Counted from the stretch's first letter, positions 29,388 through 38,410 are shown. The stretch: DNA of 64,000 nt from Candidatus Hydrogenedentota bacterium (GCA_016791475.1 JAEUWI010000002.1:206118-270117); one strand, 5' to 3'. Numbers and translations are program-made. The notes: a model not told the origin generated them from the sequence alone.

Positions 29388-30290
29388 TCATGGCCAGTTC
29401 TCCATCCCGTCGTTTGCGGCGCTTTCCGACACCATCCAGAACTTGCTGCTGGCGGGCTGGGGGTACTGGGCAAATTCCACGTGACCGTCGAGAAAGAGCA
29501 CATTGGCCCCGGGGATGTGGTTCAAGTTGCCCGGCATGGGTCGGCCCTGGTCTGTGCGCCAGGTGTCCCATAGGATGGGAAGCGTGGACGCCGCCGTCGT
29601 GGCCGCCGCCGGGTCGTTGATATCGGTGATGAGAAAGCGCTCCGCCCCTTCCCGCGTGCGGATCAGCGTGATCGTCTGTCCGGAGGTCGGCAGCGTCGCC
29701 CGGAGATCGCCCATGCGCGACTCCACGTTCAGCGTCGGTGGCGTGCCGTCCAGACTGTCGAGGACCTCGCCGAGGTGGTAAGAGTCCACCGGATCGGCCA
29801 CCCACGCCGGGTCGATCAGGTAACCCCAATAAACATAACCAAAATCAGGCGTGTGGGTGTAGGTGGCCTCATAGATGCAAGGGATGTCCAGCCCCGACGC
29901 GGGCCACGTGGAGTGGACCGGCTGCTGGAAGGATTCATTCGACACATAAGCGTCGGCGGCGCTATCGCCCGTGTCCGAAGGGCACTTCGTCAGCAGGAGG
30001 TCATTCAGATACTCGGGATAAAGATAGCTCCCGTCAAAACTGCTCCAACAGCCCCGCAGCGGGATGTAGGGCTTGAAATAGGGCACGCCCCGAGGCGGCA
30101 GCAGCCCGCTCGACTCAGCGGCAAACATCTGAAAGCTCAACCCAAGCTGGCGCAGATTGTTCACGCACGTAGCCCGGCGCGCGCTCTCCCGCGCCCGACT
30201 CAACGCGGGCAAAATCAGGGCCGCCAGCACGGCGATGATGCCCACGACCACCAAAAGCTCGACCAGGGTAAATCCATTCGGACGTTTCAT
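29388..30290 (-). CDS. DUF1559-type prepilin with H-X9-DG motif
   Basis: A 300-residue secreted pseudopilin of the type abundant in Planctomycetes and relatives. The N-terminus [20 protein letters not shown] is a prepilin peptidase signal and transmembrane helix, followed by [23 protein letters not shown]. Near the end [16 protein letters not shown] is the H-X9-DG signature. The ATG follows AGGAGG. It sits between two ABC permease genes; a link to export is possible but most such prepilins are scattered, so I would not infer shared function. Confidence 0.9.
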   Translation of the reverse strand: MKRPNGFTLVELLVVVGIIAVLAALILPALSRARESARRATCVNNLRQLGLSFQMFAAESSGLLPPRGVPYFKPYIPLRGCWSSFDGSYLYPEYLNDLLLTKCPSDTGDSAADAYVSNESFQQPVHSTWPASGLDIPCIYEATYTHTPDFGYVYWGYLIDPAWVADPVDSYHLGEVLDSLDGTPPTLNVESRMGDLRATLPTSGQTITLIRTREGAERFLITDINDPAAATTAASTLPILWDTWRTDQGRPMPGNLNHIPGANVLFLDGHVEFAQYPQPASSKFWMVSESAANDGMENWP

Positions 30291-30329
30291 GGCGAAGTCC
30301 TCCTGACGGAGTAATGGCGGAATTGCGGC

Positions 30330-30597
30330 TCGGGGATCAGTGGATTGCAGTCTCGCGACACGACCCTTCGATTGAGGCGGTGATTGAAGGGCGAGGAGGG
30401 ATAACGTTCAGCCTCCATCCCTGCGGCAGCCGTCAAGTTCACGGACGTGCCACACGATTCGGTACTCCGATTCGTGTGCCCGTTGGGAGGGGGGCCGGTC
30501 GCCTGCAAGGGCTGACTGACCGAGCGGGATGTCTGCATTCCGTGTCCCATGGCCCCTACTCCCCGCCCAAGCTTACCGGCGCGCCGGCGTGGGGTCC
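30330..30597. repeat. Duplicated spacer, left copy
   Basis: This stretch is about 80% identical by eye to 32690-32960, best over 30437-30591. Both copies contain GTGCCACACGATTCGGTACT and end in the last codons of an ABC ATPase. It is a relic of a tandem duplication of the ATPase-permease unit. Confidence 0.8.
30556..30591 (-). pseudogene. Relic of a second ABC ATPase: last 11 codons and stop
   Basis: The minus strand reads HAGAPVSLGGE then TAG, identical to the last 11 residues of the intact ATPase at 32921-33817. Nothing upstream of it encodes the rest of an ATPase. Confidence 0.75.
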
Positions 30598-30651
30598 AAG
30601 CTATTCCAAGGATGCGTTGAATAACACCTTTTCGTTGATGTTGCCACGGGC

Positions 30652-32595
30652 TCATTGCCGTCCCTCCCTCTTTGACAAATCCTCTCCCAGCAGTTGAAGG
30701 GCCAGCCAGACCAAGGGCGCGAGTACAAAGACGACCCAATTGGGCAGTGCGCTATGAGAGCCCAATTCGGGTTCAAGTCGCTGGCTTCCGATAGCAATGG
30801 GATAGATCACAAAAGGACTGATTGCGACGGCAATGAAGTATCCGGTGACCATCTCTATGCGCTCAAGTGATTCAAGGGAGTAATCCTCCGCGGAGTGCAT
30901 GCCGACAGTGAACGACAACACGAAGACCGCCAATAGGCCAAGTTGTGGGCCAACGCCGAAGAGGCCGGCCCTGCGTCCATATTGGGTCATGCCGATCGCG
31001 AGGATGGTTGGCCCGACATATACAAATAAGAACTTTCCGGGGCCGCTCGCTCCGGAGAATTGCTCGTACCAAGCGAAAGCGAGCAGGCCCGGGAATATCA
31101 TCAGGGCGACGAGGAGTTCCCAGGGTACGGGATAACAGCGAAAGTCCAGCCGCCGTTTCAGGAGTATCCCAGTGAGTATGAAAGGGACTGCTCCCGAAGC
31201 TAACGCCGATGCAGCGACGATCACTGTGCCTATGATTTCAATATTGGAGTCAGTTGTCCCCCCAAAGTCTCCGAACGCCAGATGGACTATGATATAAAGG
31301 TAGGTGAAACCAGCAATGACAAAAGGACCATACACGAGGAGCAGGAAGAAGAAGACCGCCGTAGACATGGCTGCAATCGAAACGCTCCAGAGGCCCGAGC
31401 CCTCCGCCGACGGGAGTTCTGCTTCGGTGGATGGGAGCATGACACTATAGATTTCGCGTGACATCGCGCTGACGGTCAAGAAGACCGCCGCCGCAAGGCA
31501 TACCGTGAGCAGTTTGGCCCAGCTTACCCGACCAACGGAGGTCGGGCGGCTGAACACGAAGCGCCGGTATGGTCCGGAAAGAGCGATATGGGTGAACCAG
31601 AACAGGAGAATCGCCACAAGGATGATGCTGCCCGAGATCGCCGGGGTCGTATCGCCATTTTCGCTTTGCACTTGTTCGAAAAGAGACTCTCCCCACGTGA
31701 GAATATAGGGGATATCGACCAGCAGCTTCACGGTCGCCACCGCAACGACAACAGCGGCAAACCACCAGGCGGTTCTCCGCCACTCGAACCAGACCTGGGC
31801 CCAGAATGGTGAGGTAAAGCGGGTCTTTCGCGCCGCACGGGCCAGGTGCCAGTCGTGAATACGACGCACACCAGGCAGGCGCAACGGATCCATCTCAGGA
31901 ATGGTGCCCCCGCGGATTGCGCGCGCCGCAAGGAGTGTACTAATCCAACCGCTAATTACGAGGACGGCAGCCTGGTTCGTCGCGGGGGAGAATGGCCCGA
32001 TGTGTGTAGCCAGTGTCCCGGCACAGTACGCCACAGCCAGCCCTAAGCCAAAAACCGGAAGGCCCCGCGCCGCACCGGCTGCTGCGCACCAGAGCGCGAC
32101 CGCCTGAATCTGGGTCGCCAGCACCGTTGTCCATTGGAAAGGTTGACTGAAAGGGGCTTCGATGCCCCCAAAATAGCGATGCAATCCCCAGAGCGAAGCC
32201 AGCAGCAGCGCTATGCCGAACTGAAATGCAATGCCCGGAAAGACCAACCAGTGGACCCGGACCGGTAGCACCAAAGCCTGCCACGCAGGACGCGCCGCCA
32301 TACCCCGCAGGCCCTCATGGAGCGCGCAGTATAGGACGCCCGAGAGGGCCAGCAGCCTTGAAAACAAGTCCACTTCGAGCGCTGACGAAGGATCGCCCTC
32401 CGGCATGCGGTCACTAGTCAGCCAGAAAGGAAATTCCATGAGCCACAATAGAACGAGAAGTGTAACGATTACACGCAGGACCGAGAAGCGCGGCGCAAAC
32501 TCCGCCCACAGCAGGGTTTTGAATACCGTGAAAGGTGTGGCGCGGTAGAGAATGGTTGCGGGTGGACGCTTTTGCTCGGTGGCGGGTATGGTCAT
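30652..32595 (-). CDS. ABC-type transporter membrane protein (first copy)
   Basis: About 647 residues with some twelve hydrophobic segments and a central cytoplasmic loop holding SPFWAQVWFEWRRTAWW. It is paralogous to the permease at 27575-29248. The ATG at 32595 is preceded by GAGG; the longer frame to 32820 would run through the duplicated spacer and is rejected. It follows the ABC ATPase gene by 325 bp, and the YtrA-type regulator upstream suggests an exporter for a peptide or envelope-active compound. Confidence 0.8.
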   Translation of the reverse strand: MTIPATEQKRPPATILYRATPFTVFKTLLWAEFAPRFSVLRVIVTLLVLLWLMEFPFWLTSDRMPEGDPSSALEVDLFSRLLALSGVLYCALHEGLRGMAARPAWQALVLPVRVHWLVFPGIAFQFGIALLLASLWGLHRYFGGIEAPFSQPFQWTTVLATQIQAVALWCAAAGAARGLPVFGLGLAVAYCAGTLATHIGPFSPATNQAAVLVISGWISTLLAARAIRGGTIPEMDPLRLPGVRRIHDWHLARAARKTRFTSPFWAQVWFEWRRTAWWFAAVVVAVATVKLLVDIPYILTWGESLFEQVQSENGDTTPAISGSIILVAILLFWFTHIALSGPYRRFVFSRPTSVGRVSWAKLLTVCLAAAVFLTVSAMSREIYSVMLPSTEAELPSAEGSGLWSVSIAAMSTAVFFFLLLVYGPFVIAGFTYLYIIVHLAFGDFGGTTDSNIEIIGTVIVAASALASGAVPFILTGILLKRRLDFRCYPVPWELLVALMIFPGLLAFAWYEQFSGASGPGKFLFVYVGPTILAIGMTQYGRRAGLFGVGPQLGLLAVFVLSFTVGMHSAEDYSLESLERIEMVTGYFIAVAISPFVIYPIAIGSQRLEPELGSHSALPNWVVFVLAPLVWLALQLLGEDLSKREGRQ

Positions 32596-32689
32596 GAGTA
32601 AGGCCTCATCAATTGCGCTGTGTGACAACCCATTGCGACAAAACGCTCGCCCGAGCCGCTGTTGATGACGCTGGGCGGTCTGTCGTCCA

Positions 32690-32960
32690 GGCACACGAAC
32701 GCTCGTTCCTCGCGATCGCGTGGCACGACCGTTGGGTTGAGTCTTCGGTGTGAGGGCTTGGAGTACCAGTGTCCCATCCACAGGGTTACAGGAGAATTCG
32801 AATTCACGGACGTGCCACACGATTCGGTACTCCGATTCGTGTGCCTGTGGGGAAGAGTTCTGGTCGCCGGCAAGGGTTGCCTCGGTGAGCGGTATGTCTG
32901 CATTCCGTGATGCACCGCCCCTACTCCCCGCCCAGGCTGACCGGTGCGCCGGCGTGGGCG
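32690..32960. repeat. Duplicated spacer, right copy
   Basis: Partner of 30330-30597. Its right end, 32921-32960, is the intact 3' end of the ABC ATPase gene; the rest is spacer before the permease start. Confidence 0.8.
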
Positions 32961-33817
32961 ATGAAGATTTCTTCCAGGCCCGCTTCGTTTTCTTCGAGGA
33001 TGGTGCCGCCCTGCTCGGCGATGGCCTGTTTGCAGGCGTCGATCTGGCCGTTGCAGACGATGGTCCATTCCCCGTTGAAATTGTTGCAGGTGAGTGCGCC
33101 GGGGAGGGAATTGTCCTTCGGCGGCGTGGTGAACTTCACCACGAGTCGGAGGTGCCGCGTCTTGATTTCCTCCATGGGCGCATTGAGGAGCAATTTGCCG
33201 TTGTAGATCATGGCCATGTGATCCGCGACGCGCTCCACCTCGTCCAGCAGGTGCGACGAGAACAGCACGGTGCGGCCTTCGTCGGCCACGGTGCGGATGA
33301 TGGCCGAGAGGATGTCGCGTCGCACGATGGGATCGAGGCCGGAGGAGGGCTCGTCGAGTACGAGGAAATCGGGCCGGTGTGCGAGCGCGCCGAGGAGGCC
33401 CGCCTGTGCGAGCTGCCCGCGCGAGAGGGTCTTCAGCTTCGCCTGGGGGTCGAGCTTGAACTGTTCGCGGAGCTGCTCGGCGAAGTCTGGATCCCAATTT
33501 GGGTAAAAAGCGCGGAGGTAGCGCATGAGCTCATGCACCCGCATCCAGCCGGGGAGATCGCGGTCTTCGCTGAGGAAGCCGATGCGCACCAGCACGGCCT
33601 CGGGCTGGGCGATGGGGTCCATACCGAAGACCCGCACGGTGCCGGACTGCGCGCGCAGCATGCCCATGATGTGCTTGATGAGCGTCGTCTTGCCCGCGCC
33701 GTTGCTGCCCACGAGACCGAATACTGAACCCTTGGGGATGTCCAGCGACACGTTGTCGAGGGCGGTCACGCGCTTGTAGGTACGCGTGAGATTTTGAATG
33801 CTTGCTACCGTTTCCAT
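32921..33817 (-). CDS. ABC transporter ATP-binding protein
   Basis: A 298-residue ATPase. Walker A is GLVGSNGAGKTT, the signature is LSRGQ (usually LSGGQ), Walker B and the D-loop are FLVLDEPSSGLDP, and the switch His is in LFSSHLLDEVE. The C-terminal 80 residues are an extension typical of drug and bacteriocin exporters. The ATG at 33817 has AGGAG eight bases upstream; an upstream TTG at 33841 is less likely. It serves the permease at 30652-32595 and perhaps its paralogue at 27575-29248. Confidence 0.93.
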   Translation of the reverse strand: METVASIQNLTRTYKRVTALDNVSLDIPKGSVFGLVGSNGAGKTTLIKHIMGMLRAQSGTVRVFGMDPIAQPEAVLVRIGFLSEDRDLPGWMRVHELMRYLRAFYPNWDPDFAEQLREQFKLDPQAKLKTLSRGQLAQAGLLGALAHRPDFLVLDEPSSGLDPIVRRDILSAIIRTVADEGRTVLFSSHLLDEVERVADHMAMIYNGKLLLNAPMEEIKTRHLRLVVKFTTPPKDNSLPGALTCNNFNGEWTIVCNGQIDACKQAIAEQGGTILEENEAGLEEIFIAHAGAPVSLGGE

Positions 33818-33920
33818 GCTGCCGTCTCCTTTGGGGTGCAATTCGCTTCCTTTGCATCGGCGGATTGACGTGTTGGCGCTTTCGCGAAGTAATCATTAAA
33901 TTTTAAGGGAAATGCGCAGG

Positions 33921-34061
33921 GCTGGGAGCGCAGGCGGCCCGCCTGCCGGTGGGGCGGAGGTGGCGGGGCTGCCGCAGCGCGCACTTTACAGAGGATGAAT
34001 CTTTCCCAGTCGGTCAATCGTGCCTTCGGCACGATGCAGGCGGGCCGCCTGCGCTCCCAGC
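33921..34061. repeat. 26-bp perfect inverted pair, 89-bp spacer
   Basis: Arms 33921-33946 and 34036-34061 are exact reverse complements, starting GCTGGGAGCGCAGGCGGCCC. They fill the 327-bp gap between the GntR gene and the ABC ATPase, where I see no gene. The palindromic arm core GGCGGCCCGCC could itself fold. Confidence 0.85.
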
Positions 34062-34144
34062 CTTGCAGGTGCTTTTTCAGAAGCGTGATTGGCCGCGTCA
34101 ATTCGTAGAGCATGCCTCGCTCCCATTCGCTCTGCAACCCGCTT

Positions 34145-34534
34145 CTATTCATTTTCCCGCCCTCGTTGTTTGTGCCGCTTCTCTATCAGCTCTATTACCG
34201 TATCCCTGTCGAAGCCAAGTTGCCGCGCTTCGGTCAACAACTTGTCCACCTGCGCCGTGAGGAGGCGCATCCGCTCGCCCCGCGCCAGGGGCGAGCCCCC
34301 GTCGGCCACCACCGTGCCGGAGCCCTGCCGCGACACCAGCACCCCTTGCGCTTCCAGCTCCCGGTAGGCTCGCGCGACGGTATTGGGGTTAATGAGCAAT
34401 TGCTGGGCCAGGGCGCGGATGGGCGGCATCTCGTCTCCTGGCGTAAGGCGCCCCGCCGCCACCAGGTTCTTCACCTGGTCGATGATCTGGCGGTAAATGG
34501 GCGCGCCGTCGCCCGGTGTGATGTGCAGTTGCAT
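34145..34534 (-). CDS. GntR family transcriptional regulator, YtrA type
   Basis: A 129-residue regulator: an N-terminal winged helix (GAPIYRQIIDQVKNLVAAG, then LLINPNTVARAYRELEAQGVL) and a short C-terminal dimer helix pair of about 50 residues, as in YtrA. YtrA regulators repress adjacent ABC exporters that respond to envelope antibiotics. The ATG at 34534 sits 21 bp from a perfect palindrome (34555-34574) that overlaps its own promoter, so autorepression is likely. The ABC ATPase and permease genes follow on the same strand. Confidence 0.93.
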   Translation of the reverse strand: MQLHITPGDGAPIYRQIIDQVKNLVAAGRLTPGDEMPPIRALAQQLLINPNTVARAYRELEAQGVLVSRQGSGTVVADGGSPLARGERMRLLTAQVDKLLTEARQLGFDRDTVIELIEKRHKQRGRENE

Positions 34535-34554
34535 GGTGGCCTCGAAAGACTTAA

Positions 34555-34574
34555 TGTATTAAGAGATTAATACA
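34555..34574. promoter_or_regulatory. Operator palindrome for the GntR regulator
   Basis: TGTATTAAGAGATTAATACA is a perfect 8-4-8 inverted repeat, 21 bp upstream of the gntR-type start and covering the predicted -10. Size and position fit a YtrA-type operator. Confidence 0.75.
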
Positions 34575-34592
34575 ATTTGCGAAGTGTGTCAA
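34564..34592 (-). promoter_or_regulatory. Promoter of the GntR-ABC operon
   Basis: On the minus strand a perfect TTGACA (34587-34592) is followed after 17 bp by TAATCT (34564-34569), which lies inside the operator. The -10 match is modest. Confidence 0.55.
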
Positions 34593-34613
34593 GGGGAATT
34601 TTATGAAGCGGGG

Positions 34614-34702
34614 AATGGGTCTTATGGATTGTGTGGGTCGTGTGGAGACGGTCGCCTTTTCTCATAGGACTCATTGGTCCCATACGACCCATAAGACCCA
34701 TT
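34614..34702. repeat. Inverted pair of GGGTCTTAT words
   Basis: Arms 34614-34627 (AATGGGTCTTATGG) and 34689-34702 are exact reverse complements with a 61-bp spacer that holds further GGGTCGT words. Related to the repeat at 29287-29372. Confidence 0.75.
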
Positions 34703-34774
34703 CTTCATTTCGTCCATTGAAGAGGCCGTCGGCCCCGCGCCATACTACCGACCAAACCCCGAAGGAGCTTCCCC

Positions 34775-36019
34775 ATGACCCTCAAGTCCCTCGCGCTGGC
34801 GCTGCTGCTGTGCGTGCCCGCTTTTGCCCAGACCCCCGAGTTTTCCAAGCTCAGTGCCATGAACTATGTCATCGTGAGCCCGGAGGGACCGAAGGACGGC
34901 GGCGACTTCGGCCCGAACACGCCGGACACGAAAACTTCCGGTATTCAAGAGGCCTTCGACTTTGCCAAGGCCAACCGGAAGGATGTGTACATCGCGGGTG
35001 GCACCATGCCGGACAAATTCAAGAACGGCGTGGTCTACCACATCCAGGAGACCATCCGGATTCCCTGGTTCCAGGATTTCCGCCTCGACGGCGGGGAGTA
35101 CGTCATCAACCTCGACAAGAACACGGGCGACGCCATCGTCATCGACAGTCAGATGAGCTGCCGCTTCAAGTTCGGGCTGATCGTCGCGCCGACGGATGGC
35201 GCGGTGGTGCGGATCAAGCCGGAGACGAAGGGGCCGGACGACTTCATCGTGACGACAGCGAGCACCTTCGAGTTCAACGCCATCGTGGGCGGCGGCAGCG
35301 TCTTCGACGACGGGAAGAAGGCTCCATTGGGCACGGGGCTGGTGCTCGATGCGACCCACGGGCCCATCGTGTACAACAAGTTCTACGCCACAGAAATGAT
35401 CGCGTGCGATGTAGGTCTTCAGTTGACCTGCGGCCCCGAGGGCAAGGGCGCGGTGGCCATGAACCGCTTCGAAATTCCCTTCCTGCACCTCTGCAAGACC
35501 CACATGCAGATCGGCGACGAAAAGGCCCACGTGGCGGGGAACATCTTCGACGTTGTGGTCGATGGCGGCGGCGTGCCCGAGGCCATCGGCATGCGGCTCT
35601 TCGGCAAGGACAACGTCTTCACGCTGCGCCTCGTGAACATCCCGGAGGGCAACGGTATCATCTTCGAAGGCCCCGCCGAACGGAACAAGATCAACATGGT
35701 CTATCCCGCCTCGGGCTATACTAACAACGCGACGAAGCCGACGAACGTGATCATCCCGCAGGTGTCGGCCGGCTTTGGCATCGAGACGCCCGCCATGCCC
35801 GCCTCGGGCGAGCCGTTGGTCAACCGGACGCCGTTTAGTGTGGAGGTGATGGTGACGTCCGCTGGTGTGGTCTCAAGTTGGACGCTGACCGATGTGAACG
35901 GCACGGCCCAGATTTTCGAAGGTGCGTGGACCACGGGGCAGAGCATTGGCCTCGCGCCGGGGGAGGCGATTTCGGTAAGTTACAGCGAAGCCCCGGCGTG
36001 GCGTTGGCGGACGAAATAA
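34775..36019 (+). CDS. Secreted beta-helix-like protein of unknown function
   Basis: A 414-residue protein with a clear signal peptide (LALALLLCVPAFA) and an ATG seven bases after GAAGGAG. An early SGIQEAFDFAKANRKDVYIAGG segment and repeated short strands (FRLDGGEYVI, FEFNAIVGGGSVFDD, GIIFEGPAERN) look like the right-handed beta-helix of pectate-lyase-fold proteins. No catalytic motif could be assigned. The last 70 residues look like a beta-sandwich. The stop codon is the first base set of an (AATTGAC)5 repeat. Confidence 0.75.
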   Translation: MTLKSLALALLLCVPAFAQTPEFSKLSAMNYVIVSPEGPKDGGDFGPNTPDTKTSGIQEAFDFAKANRKDVYIAGGTMPDKFKNGVVYHIQETIRIPWFQDFRLDGGEYVINLDKNTGDAIVIDSQMSCRFKFGLIVAPTDGAVVRIKPETKGPDDFIVTTASTFEFNAIVGGGSVFDDGKKAPLGTGLVLDATHGPIVYNKFYATEMIACDVGLQLTCGPEGKGAVAMNRFEIPFLHLCKTHMQIGDEKAHVAGNIFDVVVDGGGVPEAIGMRLFGKDNVFTLRLVNIPEGNGIIFEGPAERNKINMVYPASGYTNNATKPTNVIIPQVSAGFGIETPAMPASGEPLVNRTPFSVEVMVTSAGVVSSWTLTDVNGTAQIFEGAWTTGQSIGLAPGEAISVSYSEAPAWRWRTK

Positions 36020-36052
36020 TTGACAATTGACAATTGACAATTGACAATTGAC
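36018..36052 (+). repeat. (AATTGAC)5 tandem heptamer, left arm
   Basis: Five exact copies of AATTGAC, beginning within the stop codon of the upstream gene. Inverted counterpart at 36513-36540. Confidence 0.9.
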
Positions 36053-36104
36053 AACGAGGAAGAGGGGCTTAGCTATTAGCAAGGCGTGGACTTGCGCCAG
36101 AGGC

Positions 36105-36461
36105 CTAACGCGACGTCTTTGCCTTCTTTATGATGGCGGTTAGTAGTTTCAGCAGTTGCTTCAAATCACTCGAGATTGACTTGAAGCCCTTTTCGTCGAT
36201 GTAGTCCGACTGGTGGAGAAGCTCAAGCCAATATTCAGTTTCGTTAGCCTCCTTGAGAGCGATGGCGAGCTTGTGAATGAAGTCGGGCTTGCTCTCCGCT
36301 TGCTCCGCCTCCCGTATAAGCGCGCCAACCGCCGTGCCCGAGCGCAACAATTGCTTACTCAGCACGTACTCGCGTTTCTCGTCGCACAAGTGCTTGTAGA
36401 GCTTCACAATACGAAGCGCAAACGCGAATGATTTCTCTTGAACTGCCCCTTTGTTCTCCAC
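36105..36461 (-). CDS. Four-helix bundle protein (S23 / 23S rRNA intervening-sequence family)
   Basis: About 118 residues, all helical. The family opening KSFAFALRIVKLYKHL, the LSKQLLRSGTAVGALIREA motif and the NETEYWLELL segment identify an S23/TIGR02436 protein, first found in intervening sequences of 23S rRNA genes and also related to the Avd factors of diversity-generating retroelements. The start is a GTG at 36461 with GGGAG eight bases upstream; the longer frame has no family match. It is not in an rRNA gene here. It lies alone between two inverted heptamer arrays, which suggests that gene and arrays moved as a unit. Confidence 0.87.
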   Translation of the reverse strand: MENKGAVQEKSFAFALRIVKLYKHLCDEKREYVLSKQLLRSGTAVGALIREAEQAESKPDFIHKLAIALKEANETEYWLELLHQSDYIDEKGFKSISSDLKQLLKLLTAIIKKAKTSR

Positions 36462-36512
36462 GAGCCATTCTCCCTTTCTTGCTCTCAGTGTTGCCGACCA
36501 GTTTCTTCCGTT

Positions 36513-36540
36513 GTCAATTGTCAACTGTCAATTGTCAATT
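36513..36540 (-). repeat. (AATTGAC)4 tandem heptamer, right arm (inverted)
   Basis: Four copies of GTCAATT, one with a T-to-C change, inverted relative to 36018-36052. The last codons and stop of the lipoprotein gene (LIDN, TGA) lie inside this array. Confidence 0.88.
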
Positions 36541-37526
36541 AATCCTTCCATCTTCACCACTTCAAAATCATCGCCCTCCAGTCCCTTCAACTCGCCCAAC
36601 TCCTCGTCATCCCACCGTGCGTCGGGCGCGCCGGAGAAATACCAGTCGCTGCCGTTGTCGGCCACGATCATGCCGTACTCCTTCATCGCCCGGAGGATCA
36701 CCTGGTTGCGCGGGGAAAAGCCGCTGATGTCGAAGTCGGCTTTCAGGCGCACGCGCATCCCCATGGGCGGCAGGTCGGGGTCGGTGTTGCTGCTGGCGTA
36801 GTGGGTGGCGGGGGGGACGTAGGCGCGGCGCGACTGGCTCACCGTGAAGCGGAGGGCGTGGTTGATTTCGCCCTGCTCCACCACTTCGTCATAGCGCACG
36901 AGGCCGGGGAAAATGGGCAGGCCCGCCGCATCGGCCGAGGTCCAGCCCGCGGGCCGCAATTCGTTCGAGTCGAGGTCGAAAATCGCCCCCGAGCCCGCCG
37001 TCCACGGTTGTCCGTTCTCTGAAGGCGGGAAGGCGTAGAACAGCTCGTAGAGCGTCCAGTTGTCCCGGTCGATCATGATCATGTGGCGATCGCCGTCCGC
37101 ATCCGCGCCGCCCTCGATGGGCGTATCCTCCGTGATGGGGTAGGGGCCGGGATCGCTCTCGTTCGCATAATCGAATTCCACGGGCACCTTGGGCGTGTCG
37201 CCGTCCACTACGATATAGGGGATGCCGAAGGGGCCGCCGTCCCAGTTCGCGCCAAAGTCCGGGTGGAGGTTGTCCGTGCGGCCGATGCTGTCGATGATCG
37301 CGTCCGAATTCGGGGCCACGGGAAGGCTGTCCACCCGGGTGTTCCAGGGGTTGTTCGCGGGGAGGACCTGCGCGCCGTTCAGGCTCGCGTTCGGCCCCAA
37401 ATCCGGCACGCCCTCCACCGGATCGGGATCAGGGTCCGGGTCGGGATCGGGATCAGGAGCTGGCGGACACGCCGCCAGGCACAGCGAAAACAGGCCAACA
37501 ACGAAAAACGCGAACAGCCGATTCAT
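36528..37526 (-). CDS. Lipoprotein with a Asp-Pro repeat linker, function unknown
   Basis: A 332-residue lipoprotein: signal peptide with lipobox SLCLAAC, then a (DP)n linker of about seven pairs that would act as a rigid spacer from the membrane. The external domain has ANNPWNTRVDSLPV, DADGDRHMIMIDRDNWTLYELF and LRFTVSQSRRAYVPPATHYAS, which I recognise only as a conserved pattern of secreted proteins in environmental bacteria. The ATG has GGAGGG upstream. The 3' end runs into the heptamer array, so the native C-terminus may have been replaced by LIDN. Confidence 0.75.
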   Translation of the reverse strand: MNRLFAFFVVGLFSLCLAACPPAPDPDPDPDPDPDPVEGVPDLGPNASLNGAQVLPANNPWNTRVDSLPVAPNSDAIIDSIGRTDNLHPDFGANWDGGPFGIPYIVVDGDTPKVPVEFDYANESDPGPYPITEDTPIEGGADADGDRHMIMIDRDNWTLYELFYAFPPSENGQPWTAGSGAIFDLDSNELRPAGWTSADAAGLPIFPGLVRYDEVVEQGEINHALRFTVSQSRRAYVPPATHYASSNTDPDLPPMGMRVRLKADFDISGFSPRNQVILRAMKEYGMIVADNGSDWYFSGAPDARWDDEELGELKGLEGDDFEVVKMEGLIDN

Positions 37527-37634
37527 GGCAAGACCCTCCGGTGAACTCCCGATCCAACACGCCGATCAACAGGGACTGTACCATAGATGAGGGAAATGCG
37601 CGTTGGCCACCCGAAGCAGGAAGAAAAAATTCCT

Positions 37635-37795
37635 CCCACAGATGAACTCAGATGGACACAGATAAGAGGATGAAAATCCGAAATAATTGAATGGGCGCGC
37701 ACGCGATAGGATGGGGATTCAATCTGAAAGGACGCCAGAAGAAAGGTGAACATGCCTTTATGTTTTATCTGTGTCCATCTGAGTTCATTTGTGGG
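37635..37795. repeat. 31-bp inverted pair of CACAGAT words, 99-bp spacer
   Basis: Arms 37635-37665 and 37765-37795 are reverse complements with one mismatch, built of CCACAGATGAACTCAGATGG and related words. They fill 37527-37866, where no gene is seen. Confidence 0.88.
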
Positions 37796-37866
37796 AAAAT
37801 ATTCTCCTGATCTTCATGGAAGGCGCGCAAGTTCGCGGAAAGCCCGTCCAGCCGCATTCCGTGACG

Positions 37867-38277
37867 CTATTCCCCGCCACCCAGCGAGATATCCCGCCGC
37901 GAGGTCGAGATCGTAATCGTGAAGCCCGCGATGACGTCGAAGAGCGACATGAGCGTCAGGATCATGAAGGTCGCCGTGCCCGCGCCCGCCACGACGATGT
38001 ACTCCACCAGGAATACCACGAAGGTCAGCATGGACAGGGCGTGGTCGATAATCGTGGCCTTCGACGAGCGCGTGGACTTTAGAATCTCGAAATAAAGCAG
38101 CACAATACCCAGCATCACCAGGATATCGCCAAGTTTCAGGTACATGGCCTCGTCGTTCGCCATAAGCGGGATGCGGATCACGTCTGGATTCGCCGCAACG
38201 GAGTTGCCCGTCAGCATCAGCGCGTTGTAGGCGATCAGGATAATGGCGAGGAGGGGAAAGTGACGCAGATAGTTCAT
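37867..38277 (-). CDS. Small integral membrane protein
   Basis: About 136 residues with four hydrophobic segments (LLAIILIAYNALML, LGDILVMLGIVLLYFEIL, ALSMLTFVVFLVEYIVV, FMILTLMSLFDVIAGFTI). A short RSSKATIIDH loop lies between the second and third. I do not recognise the family beyond a generic four-helix membrane protein. The ATG at 38277 is chosen because the hydrophobic region begins there; the ribosome site is poor. Confidence 0.65.
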   Translation of the reverse strand: MNYLRHFPLLAIILIAYNALMLTGNSVAANPDVIRIPLMANDEAMYLKLGDILVMLGIVLLYFEILKSTRSSKATIIDHALSMLTFVVFLVEYIVVAGAGTATFMILTLMSLFDVIAGFTITISTSRRDISLGGGE

Positions 38278-38410
38278 GGAAGCACCGGCCTTTGACGTTG
38301 GGGAACCAAGCAGGCCCACAACGCGTGCAGGGGCCAGCCGCCATTAAAGCAAACCGGCGGAGCGGGTGCAAGATTCAAGATGGCTCGAGGTAAACCCGAT
38401 TGTCGAAACC

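Noticed and set aside
33805..34152. A 115-codon frame between the GntR gene and the ABC ATPase
   Set aside because: It runs through a perfect 26-bp inverted repeat, has Pro and Ala runs and no ribosome site. The first 30 codons could be real but I cannot support them.
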